Part shown: positions 33,571-44,846 of the stretch, in pieces
How the letters are laid out: each line of letters opens with the position of its first letter
Position numbering within the stretch: the stretch's first letter is position 1
NCBI GenBank assembly: GCA_933228675.1
Contig: OW121740.1
Location: 130,045,799-130,109,798, forward strand
Source: Stomorhina lunata
Taxonomy: Eukaryota > Arthropoda > Insecta > Diptera > Rhiniidae
DNA: 64,000 bases
Direction: 5' to 3'
Notes under the pieces: model-generated
Seen by the model: the letters and a program-made list of their open reading frames with translations, nothing else
Database searches by the model: none
Told to the model about the DNA's origin: nothing
Translations under genes and position numbers: made by a program

Positions 33571-34217
33571 TTAACATTTTAATGCTAAATGATTTTGTAT
33601 AATATGTCATTATATTTGCGTATTTTGTAGAGTTTTTATATTAAAAGGTTTGATTTTTATTTAAGAAAATCCAACTACAAATTTTATTTAGAGCACTCTT
33701 TACATGCTAGCTAAACTAAAGACAGAAATTATAAAGAATGTCCGAAATATCTCATTATACGAAGACAAGTAAATATACATAATACTAACGGAAAAATAGT
33801 AAACAAATTCTTATCTGATTTAGGAATAGACTAAACTGAAGGAAAAACTTTTTCAGAAGCTATTGCAAAGGAATATCCTCTAAACAAACGCCAACAATGT
33901 TCCTCATCCCAAAATTGTATTTCTTAAAACTTTCTATACATTTTTATCATGAATAATGAATGCTATTTTACTGTGGATAACTAGAGACGAGAAATATGTT
34001 TTCAGCTTTATAGCATTAGATCACCATATAATAAACCTTATGTTCACAAAATCAGACTAATCTGTAATGATAATAGCACACTCTTAATCCACTACGACAT
34101 TATCTGTTACCCCAGTTTACGGACTTAGTAATATCAAATATTCTGGCACCAATGGGTCAAACTAATTTAATGTGTTTTGTAGAGCAAATCGAACAGATTA
34201 TGAATATATACACTATT
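33571..34217. other. Non-coding stretch
   Basis: AT-rich, no recognisable gene or repeat beyond short similarity to surrounding element ends. Confidence 0.4.
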
Positions 34218-34870
34218 TATACCCTTCACCACCATAGGTGGAAAGGGTATTATAAGTTTGTGCTGATGTATGTAACGCATGGAAATATTTGTCTTAGACC
34301 CATCTTTTAGTATACCAATAAGCTTAGAATCACTTTCTGAGTCGATTTAGCGATGTCCGTCCATCCGTCCGTCTGGCTGGCTGGCTGGACCCCCATGTAA
34401 ACCTTGTAATCAAACTACAGGTCTACCTCCCATAGGTCCCAATTCCCGGAATTGATATATTGGCCACAAATATAAATATTTTTTCACGAAAATCAAAATC
34501 AAAAATCAAATACTGCCTATGTAAACCTAAATCACTGTACCAAATTTCGTTAAAATCGGTCCACATTTGACCATAGCTCCCATACAAACTTTTCTTAAAA
34601 AACGCACTAAATGAGACAAAAATCACTAAAATGCTCGTAAATCTGAAGAATTTGCCAAATTTCGAGATAATCAATCCACATTTGACCCTAGCTCTCATAT
34701 AAGTCCAAATGTCGGAAGCAGCTTAAATATATAAGTTTTAAGAAAATGTTTGTATGATGGCAAAATTTAGCAAATATTTGTCTTTATACAGGAAAAATAA
34801 CACTTTTGACTTTAGTGGTGAAGGGTATCGTATGGTCGGGCTTGACCGACTATAGCACTTTCTTACTTGT
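34218..34870 (+). mobile_element. GTCY-microsatellite dispersed element, copy 2
   Basis: Full-looking copy. It starts with the hairpin TACCCTTCACCACCATAGG/TGGAAAGGGTA, has the GTCC-GTCT-GGCT tract at 34355-34385, and ends GTGGTGAAGGGTAT, then hairpin GTCGGGCTTGACCGAC and CTTACTTGTT. The ATACCCTTCACCAC start and GTGGTGAAGGGTAT near the end are inverted repeats. Confidence 0.8.
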
Positions 34871-35251
34871 TTTTTATTAATAAAGTATAAAGGTGTAATA
34901 TTCAAAAGAATTTTTGTTCTAAAAAATCTTATATTGGTTTTTATTTTCAAAATTAAAAATCACTGAGTAATTTTTATTTCTAAATTTCAAATTAAAAATC
35001 ACTTAACAATTTTTATTTAAGAAAATCAGAAATAACAATTATTTTTGAGAAATATAAAAAAAATCAAAAATAATTCTTACTTTTAATTTATATTACAAAA
35101 ATCGGAAAATAAAAATTTATTACACCGTTGGCTTGGTAATCTTGATTCAAACACTTTGGAGTACTCAGTAAATTTCTAGATACATTCCTTTATAGTGATT
35201 TTTGGCTAAATTTTTTATGAATAAAAATTATTTTCGGTCTCTGGTTTTTTC

Positions 35252-35945
35252 AAAGAATCTAACCTCAAAATCGTAAAAATGGTGTCAGAGAACACAAAAA
35301 TATTTGTGTTCATACATAATTGGAATGAATTATAGCTTTATTAAGTCCATCTTCCTGTTGGCGTAAAAATTAAAATTTCAAAAAAATTGGAAGAGTTTGC
35401 AATTAACAGTAGTTAACGACTATGCTGAGCGTGCAATTGACTTTCTGAAAACCGCCAACAACACACTAGTGACGAAAAACTGAGCAAAATGATTGGTTCA
35501 TGTTATCGAGAATTTTCACAATACGAATCCAAACTCCAACAAAAGTACAATTCTAGTAATTTTACATAATATAAACATTTTGTATCATTCAATCTTTATG
35601 TAAGAAAAGTAAGCAAGAATTAAAAAAACAATCGATGTTCGTATTTGAAAATTTGAGTTTGTAATGCTATAAGCGAAAAACCATCGAACAAAATGGCACT
35701 GTTGCTTTAAAAAACATATAGGAAATTCAATAAGCTTTTTAATGAATGTAAATAGGTTAAAGTCTGTTTAGAACTGCTTCAGTAAGAGGCAAATAACTAA
35801 AGCAAGATTTTTTTATATTTTCGAAAAAAAAAACATTTTTCCCCAAGAAAACAAAAATGAGATTTAAAAGACCACTTCCAGTCCATCTATATTTAAGTGT
35901 AATATATTAAAATTCTTGGTTTTTAACCCATACCATCCTACTGTT
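35252..35945. other. Stretch with unit-3 homology and an unassigned coding-like remnant
   Basis: 35252-35330 matches 45575-45645 in inverted orientation. Around 35410-35480 the plus strand reads VNDYAERAIDFLKTANNTL before stops, which looks like a remnant of an unidentified protein, perhaps of a transposon. No intact gene. Confidence 0.35.
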
Positions 35946-36760
35946 TATACCCTTCACCACCATAGGTGGAAAGGGTATATTGGGTTTGAGCTGATGTTTG
36001 TAACGCATAGAAATATTGGTCTGAGACCTACCTTTTAGTATACCAATCGACTTAGAATCACTTCCTGAGTTGTTTTAACGATGTCCGTCCGACTGGCTGG
36101 CTGGCCGGTTATCCATGTAAGCTTGTTATCACTCTACAGGTCGTAACTTTAAAGATAATTTGATGAAATTTGGCACAGGTTCATATTTTGGCCCAAGGAC
36201 GATCCCTATACTTTTTGGGTACCTCCCATAGGGATGCCTTCCCGGAATAGAGTTGTTGGTCCTTTACAGCCACAAATTTAGTTGTATTTTATAAAATTTT
36301 GCTTATCATAACCTTAATCAGTGTTCCTAATTTTGTAGAAATCTGCCCATATTTGACCATACCTCAAATACAAGTCACATTCTCAAAAGACATTTATATA
36401 CACATAAAAGCACAAAAACGTTAATAATTTTAAAGATAAATGCATTTGATTACTTTAACTTTGCACAGATAAATATTTTGGAAATATAAACCAATAATCA
36501 GAATTTGGTAACAATCGGTCCACAATTGACCCTAGCTCCCATATCAGGTCCTTAGCCGGAAATGATATAAATCTCGAAATTTTGGAAAAATAGCACATAG
36601 TATATGTATGTATGTCTCTAAGACTTAAGGAAAACTTGTTTAATTGTTGGTCCATATTTGACCTTAGTAGTGAAGGGTATTATATAGTCGGGCTTGACCG
36701 ACTACAGCTTTTCTTAGTAAGAAAAGATATAGTCGGTCAAGTAAGAAATTCTTACTTGTT
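35946..36760 (+). mobile_element. GTCY-microsatellite dispersed element, copy 3
   Basis: Same 5' hairpin and 3' 'gtagtgaagggtat...gtcgggcttgaccgac' as copy 2, but more diverged. Its end is followed by a partial second gtcggtcaag hairpin and CTTACTTGTT. Confidence 0.75.
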
Positions 36761-37576
36761 TTATTTGTATTTTTGTTAAGGAAAGTGCAATCGTAGTTAT
36801 TTTTGTACTCTGGTAATACTGAAGCTGTCAGCTATCAAATAAAAGTTCCGTTATTCCTTGTTAAGTGCTTCATTTATGTTTTGTTGAATATTATTTGATG
36901 AATATTTTATAAAACGTAACAACGTAAGTTGTTTTGTTAAAAGTTTGCATATAAACTAACTAAATTAGTAATGAAAAATGTAATACTTTTGATTTTTTTT
37001 TTATCATTTTGAATAAATGTTAGTTTATAAAAACCATTGTTTTCACTTTTTGTGATATTTTTGTATTAACAGTGGAAAATTATCCTACTGTTCAATTTTT
37101 GGAACGTTACTAAAACTTAAGAATGGGAGGCTGATTTTTGTTTTTCGATATATACATTTGATCAGGATGGTCTTTTTTCTTCTGAGGGGATCTACTTTGA
37201 CGACCAATAATTCACCCTGTGTAAACACAGGATAAACATAAATCAAAAATTTAGAAAGTTTGGGTCCTCCTTACTATTCTCGAATACACAGCCTTACCGT
37301 TTAGAAGATACACAGATTTTTTACCACTTCTTTTTTTTCAAACCACTGTGCGCTGGTACGCAACTTCATCGCAAATGTACAATTACTCCTAATTTTGAGT
37401 AGAAACAAGCTTTATATCTGACTGCACCTAATTTTGAGTAGAAATCGAATTTTGGCCAAAAATATAAGTGATCCAATAAAAAAAAAACTTCTTTCTTAAT
37501 TTCCCATTTTTTTTCTGCTTTATAGACAATTAAAAACATTTTCTTTGGTTGTTTTAACATAAAACGATAAATAACC
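36761..37576. other. Intergenic stretch downstream of Hsp70-A2
   Basis: No gene. The phrase cctaattttgagtagaaa is duplicated at about 37387 and 37427. From about 37440 rightward it matches the region downstream of Hsp70-A3 (48140 onward). Confidence 0.45.
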
Positions 37577-37582
37577 TTTATT
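37577..37582 (-). terminator. Poly(A) signal of Hsp70-A2
   Basis: AATAAA on the minus strand, 140 nt after the stop. Confidence 0.75.
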
Positions 37583-37721
37583 TAATATCTTACTAGTAAA
37601 TATATCTACAAATGTGTAATACTAATAATAATTTAGTTATAATAAATTAAATGATTGTTGACTTCTATGATTATATATAATAGATTTTTTTCTAGGAATG
37701 ATACTCTAATTTTTCATTAAT

Positions 37722-39632
37722 TTAATCAACTTCTTCTACAGTAGGACCGCTTCTGCCTGCACCAAATCCACCTGCTTGTTGGCCACATGAAGGTCCTGAA
37801 GCACCACCGCTATGTAATTTTGTCATTATTGGAGTGCATATTTTCGTTAACGATTTCATCTTATCTTCGTATTCTTCTTTGTCTGCTAATGTATTGGCGT
37901 CCAACCACTTGATTGTTTCATCGCAAGCACCAATTGCCTCGCCCTTTTCTTGTGCAGTAATCTTATCTCCTGCTTGGTCTAATGCTTGTTTTACACCAAA
38001 TACATAACTTTCAAGATTGTTACGAGCGCTGATTTTATTCTTTTGCTTCTCATCTTCTTCAGCAAATTTCTCCGCATCACTAACCATGCGATCGATGTCG
38101 GCTTGTGACAAACGACCCTTGTCGTTTTTAATTGTGATGTTCTTGGCGTTACCGGAACTCATTTCCTTAGCAGACACATTTAGAATACCATTGGCATCCA
38201 GATCGAATGTTACTTCAATTTGTGGCACACCACGCGGAGCTGGAGGAATACCAGAAAGATCAAATGTACCCAATCTGTTGTTGTCTTTTGTCATGACACG
38301 TTCACCTTCAAACACTTGTATGGTTACACCGGGCTGATTATCCGAATAGGTGGAGAATGTTTGTGTTTGTTTGCAGGGAATGCGTGTGTTGCGCTCGATT
38401 ATTTTCGCCAATACACCGCCAGCTGTTTCAATACCAAGTGAGAGTGGAGCTACATCCACTAACAAGACATCTTGAATGGCACTGCTCTTATCTCCACTAA
38501 GAATGGCTGCCTGAACAGCTGCACCATAAGCTACAGCTTCATCTGGATTAATCGACAAATTTAGACTCTTGCCACAGAAGAATTGTTGTAGAAGATTTTG
38601 TACTTTAGGGATGCGTGTGGAACCACCTACTAGAACAATGTCGTTGATTTGGTTTTTGTCCATTTTGGCATCATTTAGGGCTTTTTCAACTGGTTGTAAT
38701 GTCTGACGGAACAGATCAGCACACAATTCTTCAAAACGAGCACGGCTAACTTTGGTGTAAAAGTCTTGGCCTTCAAACAAAGCATCAATTTCAATGGAGG
38801 CCTCTGAGCTAGATGACAATGTTCGTTTGGCACGTTCAGCTGCAGTCCTTAAACGTCTCAAAGCTCTGGGATTCGAGCGTAAATCCTTCTTGTACTTGCG
38901 TTTGAATTCTTCAGCCAAGTGCGATACCAATCTGTTGTCGAAATCTTCACCACCCAAGTGAGTATCTCCAGCTGTTGCTCTAACTTCGAACAAAGAACCT
39001 TCGTCAATGGTCAAGATGGAGACATCAAAGGTGCCACCACCCAAGTCAAAGATGAGCACATTACGTTCACCTTTCAAGTTTTTATCAAGACCATAAGCAA
39101 GAGCGGCCGCCGTGGGTTCATTGATAATTCTCAATACATTTAAACCTGCAATGCGACCAGCATCCTTTGTTGCTTGACGTTGAGAATCATTAAAGTAAGC
39201 GGGAACTGTGATTACTGCATCTGTCACTGATTGACCCAAATATGCCTCGGCAGTCTCTTTCATTTTTGTCAGCACCATCGAACTAATTTCCTCTGGAGCG
39301 AATTTCTTTTGTTCACCTTTAAATTCGACACATATTTTTGGTTTACCACTATCACTGACCACTTTGAATGGCCAGTGTTTCATATCCTCCATTATTTTAG
39401 GATCATCGTATTTGCGACCAATTAAACGTTTAGCGTCAAATACTGTGTTCTTTGGATTCATGGCAACCTGGTTCTTTGCTGCATCACCAATGAGTCGCTC
39501 TGTGTCGGTAAACGCAACATAACTGGGTGTTGTGCGATTGCCCTGGTCATTGGCTATTATTTCTACTTTACCATGTTGGAAAACACCAACACAGGAGTAT
39601 GTTGTGCCCAAATCAATACCAATTGCTACCAT
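37722..39632 (-). CDS. Hsp70: Heat shock protein 70, type A copy 2
   Basis: Intact 636-codon intronless Hsp70 with the same role and signatures as copy A1. It differs from A1 at Lys453Arg (strand near the end of the first part of the substrate-binding domain) and Glu519Asp (helical lid); both are conservative. The partner type B gene expected about 8 kb to the right is missing: its spacer runs to about 44970 and then ends in unrelated sequence. The promoter has the HSE but an altered TATA box. It lies in the same orientation as A3, so A2-A3 is a direct duplication. Confidence 0.98.
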   Translation of the reverse strand: MVAIGIDLGTTYSCVGVFQHGKVEIIANDQGNRTTPSYVAFTDTERLIGDAAKNQVAMNPKNTVFDAKRLIGRKYDDPKIMEDMKHWPFKVVSDSGKPKICVEFKGEQKKFAPEEISSMVLTKMKETAEAYLGQSVTDAVITVPAYFNDSQRQATKDAGRIAGLNVLRIINEPTAAALAYGLDKNLKGERNVLIFDLGGGTFDVSILTIDEGSLFEVRATAGDTHLGGEDFDNRLVSHLAEEFKRKYKKDLRSNPRALRRLRTAAERAKRTLSSSSEASIEIDALFEGQDFYTKVSRARFEELCADLFRQTLQPVEKALNDAKMDKNQINDIVLVGGSTRIPKVQNLLQQFFCGKSLNLSINPDEAVAYGAAVQAAILSGDKSSAIQDVLLVDVAPLSLGIETAGGVLAKIIERNTRIPCKQTQTFSTYSDNQPGVTIQVFEGERVMTKDNNRLGTFDLSGIPPAPRGVPQIEVTFDLDANGILNVSAKEMSSGNAKNITIKNDKGRLSQADIDRMVSDAEKFAEEDEKQKNKISARNNLESYVFGVKQALDQAGDKITAQEKGEAIGACDETIKWLDANTLADKEEYEDKMKSLTKICTPIMTKLHSGGASGPSCGQQAGGFGAGRSGPTVEEVD

Positions 39633-39844
39633 TGTAACTTTGTTTTTCTTCTTTTAATATTTGCTTAAAGATTTTTGTTTGTTGTATGAAGTTTTCTTTT
39701 TAGTAAGATTTGTTTATATTTTCACTTGTTTTAAAAAAATACTTTTGTTGGTTTTTGGTTTTATTCGCTTTTTATTATTTCTTTGCGATGTATTCACTTT
39801 GCTTGATTTTGTTTTACTAATGCCGAAGAGAAGTTGTATTGCGG

Positions 39845-39918
39845 TATTTATGCAAAAATCTCACATTCATTCGTATTTTCTAGATACTTTTGTGAGAATA
39901 TTGTTGAATTTTCTAGAA
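39845..39918 (-). promoter_or_regulatory. Hsp70-A2 promoter with altered TATA
   Basis: The HSE GAATTTTCTAGAA is at 39906-39918. On the minus strand the TATA position (39852-39845) reads CATAAATA, where A1 and A3 have TATAAATA. The leader is A-rich and otherwise nearly identical to theirs. Confidence 0.82.
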
Positions 39919-40370
39919 AAACAATAAATGAATGAATGAATGTCAAATCAAGAGAATTTATACATTTAAGAGAGTGTCTGCCAACATATTAATGTTTATA
40001 TATTATATATGTATGTATGTATGTATTTTGTTTACAAAAAGTGGTGCATTTAACAGCTATAGTTTGATATGTACCAAAAAATTAATAACAATTATACCAA
40101 AATATTTTATTTTTTTGGCCTAACGGATTACATTGTAACATAACTAAAAACAAGGTTTGGGGAAGGAAAATATAAACTCAAGTGAATAGGTTTTATTTTA
40201 AAATTAAAAAACTTTTATTTAATAAACATACAGAGTTGTGAATACAGTAACTTCTGTTACTGTGGTTTAAAAACGTCGTTTCCCATATTAAATCTTATAA
40301 CTAAAATACTTATGCGACAGATTAGCAAAATTTTTCACCTTCAATAACATTTTAAAGAAAATTAACTAAA

Positions 40371-41030
40371 AACAAGTAAGAAAGTGTTATAGTCACCACT
40401 AAGGTCAAAGGTGTTATTTTTCCTGTATAAAGACAAATATTTGCTAAATTTTGATATTTTCTCAAAACTTATAGGTATATTTAAGCTGTTTCCGTCATCT
40501 GGATTTAGATGAGAGCTAGGGTCAAATGTGGACCGATTATCTCGAAACTTGGCCATTTGATTACAGTTGTTACACAAATTATGTGTGCAAATAAACTTGA
40601 AATTCTCATTATCTTTAGATTTACGAGCGTTTTCGTAATTTTTGTCTCATTTAGTGCGTTTTTAAAGAAGATTTTGTATGGGAGCTATGGTCAAATGCGA
40701 ACAGATTTCAACGAAATTTAGTACAGTTATTTAAGTTTACATAAGCAGTTTTTGTTTTAAATTTCATGAAAATATATTGATTTTTGTGGCCAAAATATCA
40801 ATTCTGGAAAGTGGGACCTCCCATAGGTACCATAAATAATGGACCGATTTTGGCGAATTTCAATAGCCATGTTTCCATTATCAAAAAAATTATCTGTGCC
40901 AAATTTCATCAAATTACCTTTAGAATTGCGACCTGTAGTTTGATTACAAGGTTTACATGGGGGTCCAGCCAGCTAGGACGGACATCGCTTGGTATACTAA
41001 AAGGTGAGTCTATATGATACCCTTCACCAC
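40371..41030 (-). mobile_element. GTCY-microsatellite dispersed element, copy 4
   Basis: Minus orientation. It begins AACAAGTAAGAAAG, with ACCCTTCACCAC at the far end. The GTCY tract and the 'gcttagaatcac' part are deleted (40975-40990 jumps to ggtatactaaaaggtgagtc). Confidence 0.7.
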
Positions 41031-41287
41031 TGCGATCAATGTCTTTTCATTTCTTTATAAAAAAAAATTACTAAATTTAGTCGTCTTTAGGGCTACGTTC
41101 AAAATTGTGGAAGACATTCCAATTGAAACAAGGGGATTCTATTTTTTATACTCATTAAAAGGGACCTACGTTTTAATTCCGACTTCGAGCGGCAAATGCA
41201 TTAGTTAGAGGAGTTTTACATAGCCTAATACTCAATAACCAGTGGCTAGCTGAGTTATGAGGTGAACCGCCACTTTTTTTTAATTTA

Positions 41288-41392
41288 TTTATTTTTTTTT
41301 TTTTTTTTTCAAATGAGTTTGGCCGGGGATCGAACTAGGGACCTCTGTTTTGTTAGGCGGATGACTAACCTGCTATACCACGGCGTGGAAGT
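41288..41392 (-). mobile_element. tRNA-derived SINE
   Basis: The minus strand reads as a tRNA-like 5' part. An A-box-like TGGTATAGCAGGTTAG (41380-41365) is followed by a B-box-like GTTCGATCC with CCCCGG (about 41336-41323), then a short body and an A-rich tail (T-run at 41292-41309). It lacks a proper anticodon arm and the fold is imperfect, so it is a pol III retroposon rather than a tRNA gene. Confidence 0.7.
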
Positions 41393-41834
41393 TTAGCAGT
41401 TGAATAACAGTTTTTACAAACATAAAATTGCTATTTAGATTTACAATCGCTTTTATGATTTTTGTCGCATTAGTAACTTTTGGCAGAAGAATTTGTATGG
41501 GAGCTATGATCAAATACAGAATGATTTGAACGAAATGGTACAGTGGTTTCTGTTTATATAAGCAGTACTTGTTTTAAGTTTATTCGCACGTATCCGAAAT
41601 GGTCCAACTGCAAAAAAAACAGTGTGTACCAAATTTCATCAATGAGTTTTATTTCATGGCTATTTCTTGTTCATGATTTGAAATTTTTTAAAAGGGAGTA
41701 TAACAACTTCTACCACAAATACATATGTACATACATATGTAGTAGGAGAACTGTAGCACAAACTACCTAATTTGTGAACTGTAGTGTCGCTGTAGTACAT
41801 ACATCACGCAAAGTTATAATCTAATTAGACAAAG

Positions 41835-41852
41835 GAATGATCTAGAATGTTC
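41835..41852. promoter_or_regulatory. Spacer HSE-like cluster in unit 2
   Basis: GAAtgATCtaGAAtgTTC; counterpart of 12277-12294 and 54962-54979. Confidence 0.45.
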
Positions 41853-42341
41853 CAAGAGCATTTTCAGCTGAGGATTAATAAATTGTCTTATATACTTGCA
41901 TATTTTTAGTCTCTGGTTATAATATTGGAAATATTTTTGGTAAATAATATTACATACAGTTTGTCAAGTAATTGTTTGCATATAAAAAAAATATTGAAAA
42001 TGCAATTTAAATTTCGAAAATGAAACATCAAATCGTTTAAATTTGTTTCTTTTGTTTAACACATACCGTTAATGTAATACATGCATTGCAACAACAACAA
42101 TAAAAAAAGCATGAAGTGATTTTCAATATTTTATGTTGAAAAAAGTAGATTTTTCCTAGCCACTGTAGATGAATACCTCGGTTTAACCAGTATATTTCGG
42201 GTTGCTCCTTGGGATACACTTAGCCCATGACCATTTTTCACTTCGTACTTAAGTCCCCGCTTTTCCTAGAAAGTTTTAATAATTTTACTTTAAATTTGTA
42301 TTGTTTTATATTTTGGACTGCATTGCACTATTTTTCCTCAT

Positions 42342-44000
42342 AAGCTCCACCATAAAATAACTTGGATATCGCCGAACGGTGTCACCAAGAACCAAATTGA
42401 TCACATTTTGATCAACTCAAAGTGGCGATCATCTTTACTTGATGTACGCTCGAGGCGCGGAGCAGAAAACTGGACTCAAAACGACATCGAAATGCCTTTA
42501 TTACAGCTATAAGGAATCGGCTTCCAGATGTTGTAAACAACAACAACGCTAGTGTAAACGAAATTGCAAGGTGTGTCACTCAGACGTACAATGAGGTTGG
42601 TCAGCAAACGTTAGGTTTTAAAGACCATAAAAGGAATGTCTGGCTCACCCAAGCAACATGGGACCTGGTTGAACATCGTAAAATCATAAAAAATACAATT
42701 TTAAATTCAAATGTGGATGTTGAGGAGCTTAGTACAATGTACCGTGACCTATCCAACAGAATAAAAAGGTCTGCATGGAGGGACAAAAGAATGTGGGTAG
42801 ATGAACAAGCGAGCCAAGCTGAGTCAGCTGCAAGTAAAGGCGACATGAGGACCTTATATAATATATCAAGGGCGTTGTGCGGCAAACCTACCTACACCAA
42901 CAGTCCCATCCTGAGTAGTAGCGGTACACTTCTCTCAACGCCGGATGAACAATTAATACGATGGATGGAACACTTCCAGTCAATATTAAACAATCCCATT
43001 GGATTAGAAGCACTGACGGAAGTGCAAAACGAAACCAACCATGACTGTTTATTCAATGGAATTTCAGACAGCCCACCAACATTACATGAAGTGAAGAATG
43101 CAATTAAAAGCCTTAAGCGCAACAAGGCCTCGGGCAATGACAATATCTCAGCGGAGATGCTTTTATGTGACGTTGAACTATCGGCGAGACTGTGGCACCC
43201 ATTTGTGCGTAAAATATGGGAAGATGAAGCTCTGCCAACCTCCTGGAATGAAGGTATACTAGTGAAAATACCAAAAAAGGGTGACTCCAAAGACTGCAAT
43301 AACTACAGGGGAATAACACTTCTTCCAATACCGAGCAAAATACTAAGTCGAGTGATTTTGAATAGAACGTCTGATGCAGTTCCTAAAACACTACGCGAAA
43401 ATCAGTTTGGGTTCCGAGAGAATAGATCTTGTGTTGATCTAATCAACACAGTAAGAATAGTACTGGAGCAATGTAATGAATTCCGCACACCCATTTACCT
43501 AGCGTTTATCGACTTTATGAAGGCCTTCGACAGTGTCAACAGGAGCTATCTATGGAGAATTTTAGAAAACCGTAACATGCCAACGAAAATGTCACAAATG
43601 TCATCGATAAGCGCCTACAAACCTTTGCAAACAAATGCTTGCGGCAAATCCCTAATATATGGTGGCCAAATCGCATAAGAAATGAAGATCTACTAAACGC
43701 TACAAACCAAATCCCTTCTTCTATAGAGGTATGTCGACGGAAATGGCGGTGGATAGGCCACACACGACGAAGGCCAAATACCAACATTGCTCGACAAGCA
43801 CTTCGTTGGAATCCACAAGGAAGCGGTCGTCGTGTTGGTGCACCAGCTAGAACGTGGAGAAGTCAATTGATGCGGAGTTACAAGCAGCAAGCTATTCATG
43901 GAATGATGTATGCCTAACATCTCGCAATAGAATTCGATATAAAAGGATGGTAGAGGCCCTATGCTCCACTGGGAGTCAAGGATAACAGAAGAAGAAGAAG
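42342..44000 (+). mobile_element. APE-type LINE, 5'-truncated and internally deleted
   Basis: Starts inside an endonuclease C-terminus (TWISPNGVTKNQIDHILI, about 42363-42420), continues through a linker and RT, and ends in the tail acagaagaagaagaag near 44000. Its 3' tip is also found as a 32-bp insertion at 3420-3451. It sits inside the Tc1-like element. It is RTE-like by motif style, but the clade is uncertain. Confidence 0.75.
42713..43678 (+). pseudogene. LINE reverse transcriptase, truncated
   Basis: Open frame with the N-terminal RT blocks: NKASGNDNISAEML, a WNEGILVKIPKKGDSKDC block, NNYRGITLL, and the QFGFRENRSCVDLI block. The first catalytic Asp lies in AFIDFMKAFDSVN. After NMPTK at about 43590 the sequence jumps to the C-terminal domain (ANKCLRQIPNIWWPN..., continuing in another frame through 43917), so the YADD active site is deleted. 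Upstream, the endonuclease part is in a third frame. It is therefore a defective copy. Confidence 0.8.
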
Positions 44001-44008
44001 TTACAATT

Positions 44009-44191
44009 TTAATTCCAATATTCCTTCACTTTTAGCACGGTATATGATGTTCTAACCATACGGGAGAACATTTTAGGGATTTCCCTGGCAGATTTGCCCT
44101 TATAGTGATGGAAATACGCTAATTCTATAACGCCTTTCGAAATAAATTTTGCAGGTAATTTTTTTAAATAAAGGACAACTAATGCACACAT
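44009..44191 (-). pseudogene. Tc1-type transposase N-terminal fragment
   Basis: The helix-turn-helix-like segment HYKGKSAREIPKMFSRMVRTSYTV resembles the start of Tc1 transposases (GKS-REI followed by TVYKV). It is cut off by the LINE insertion at about 44000. Confidence 0.5.
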
Positions 44192-44559
44192 TTTTTTACA
44201 ATACTTTTTATAACTTTAATTTTATTGGATTCTTATCCATAAAACTTCATACAAATAAAAAAATATAACTACAATAACGGTATGTGTTAAACAAAATAAA
44301 TAAATTTAAACGATTTGATGTTTAATTTTCGAATTTTAAATTGCATTTTCACTATTTTTGTTTAATGCAAACAATTACTTGACAAACTGTACATACATAC
44401 AATCAATTTTTCTAAAATACATATGTATTATTATCATTAATGATACAGTTTGTGCATTTGTTTTTTGAAATGTATGTATGTATGTTTTTTTTCAATGTTT
44501 CCAAAATGTGCCTAAATGGTCACACACATTTTTATTAATCAAAATCCTTTTACATGAAG

Positions 44560-44572
44560 GAATGTTCTAGAA
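44560..44572. promoter_or_regulatory. Spacer HSE-like cluster in unit 2
   Basis: GAAtgTTCtaGAA, three perfect units. Confidence 0.5.
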
Positions 44573-44833
44573 CTGACATTGGCGCGAAATTTATTTCCTA
44601 TAACTAGTTATAGGCAAATAAATTCTGCTGACACACATACACAACACACAACAATTGTAAAGAGCGTAAGAATACTATTACGCTCTAGGTTATTACAAAC
44701 TCTCAGCAAAAAATGAAATCAATCGCTATGAAACACAAATGATGAAGCGAGAACACAATACAGAGTTTTCTTAATTTTCTTTGATGCTACTAATACAATC
44801 GCAAATTTGAATATATGTTACTGCCCTCCACTT

Positions 44834-44846
44834 TTCTAGAATTTTC
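44834..44846. promoter_or_regulatory. Spacer HSE-like cluster in unit 2
   Basis: TTCtaGAAttTTC, three perfect units. Confidence 0.5.

Larger units (their letters stand above)
29891..35243. mobile_element. hAT-like element (TIR CAGAGACCG), 5.35 kb composite
   Basis: Ends CAGAGACCG (29891-29899) and CGGTCTCTG (35235-35243) are flanked by the 8-bp direct repeat GTTTTTTC (29883-29890 and 35244-35251). The inverted unit lacks this block: near 45640-45660 the same sequence runs through with one such site. Inside lie a TA-flanked palindrome, a decayed Tc1/mariner transposase and a GTCY element, so the present length is composite. Confidence 0.65.
39919..41956. other. Unit 2 spacer, left part
   Basis: Collinear with the unit 3 spacer (50605-55085), minus the 2.69-kb insertion found there. 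It contains an intact AATGTTTA site near 39991, a GTCY element, a SINE, a worn element fragment (41440-41640) and an HSE-like cluster at 41835-41852. No gene. Confidence 0.7.
41957..44389 (-). mobile_element. Tc1-like element with about 115-bp TIRs
   Basis: Starts CAGTTTGTCAAGTAATTG and ends with the complement, flanked by TA (41955-41956 and 44390-44391). The terminal repeats (41957-42075 and about 44270-44389) match along about 115 bp with few mismatches. The empty site is visible in unit 3 near 55080-55600. A transposase N-terminal fragment lies at 44191-44009 (-), and a decayed C-terminal part probably at 42250-42100. Between them a LINE has inserted. Confidence 0.8.

Noticed and set aside
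35400..35500. Coding-like stretch VNDYAERAIDFLKT...
   Set aside because: Only about 25 residues before stops, with no partner motifs. Probably a relic of a mobile element, but it cannot be assigned.
41323..41390. Functional tRNA gene
   Set aside because: The A and B boxes are present but the anticodon arm does not pair properly, and an A-rich tail follows. A SINE fits better.
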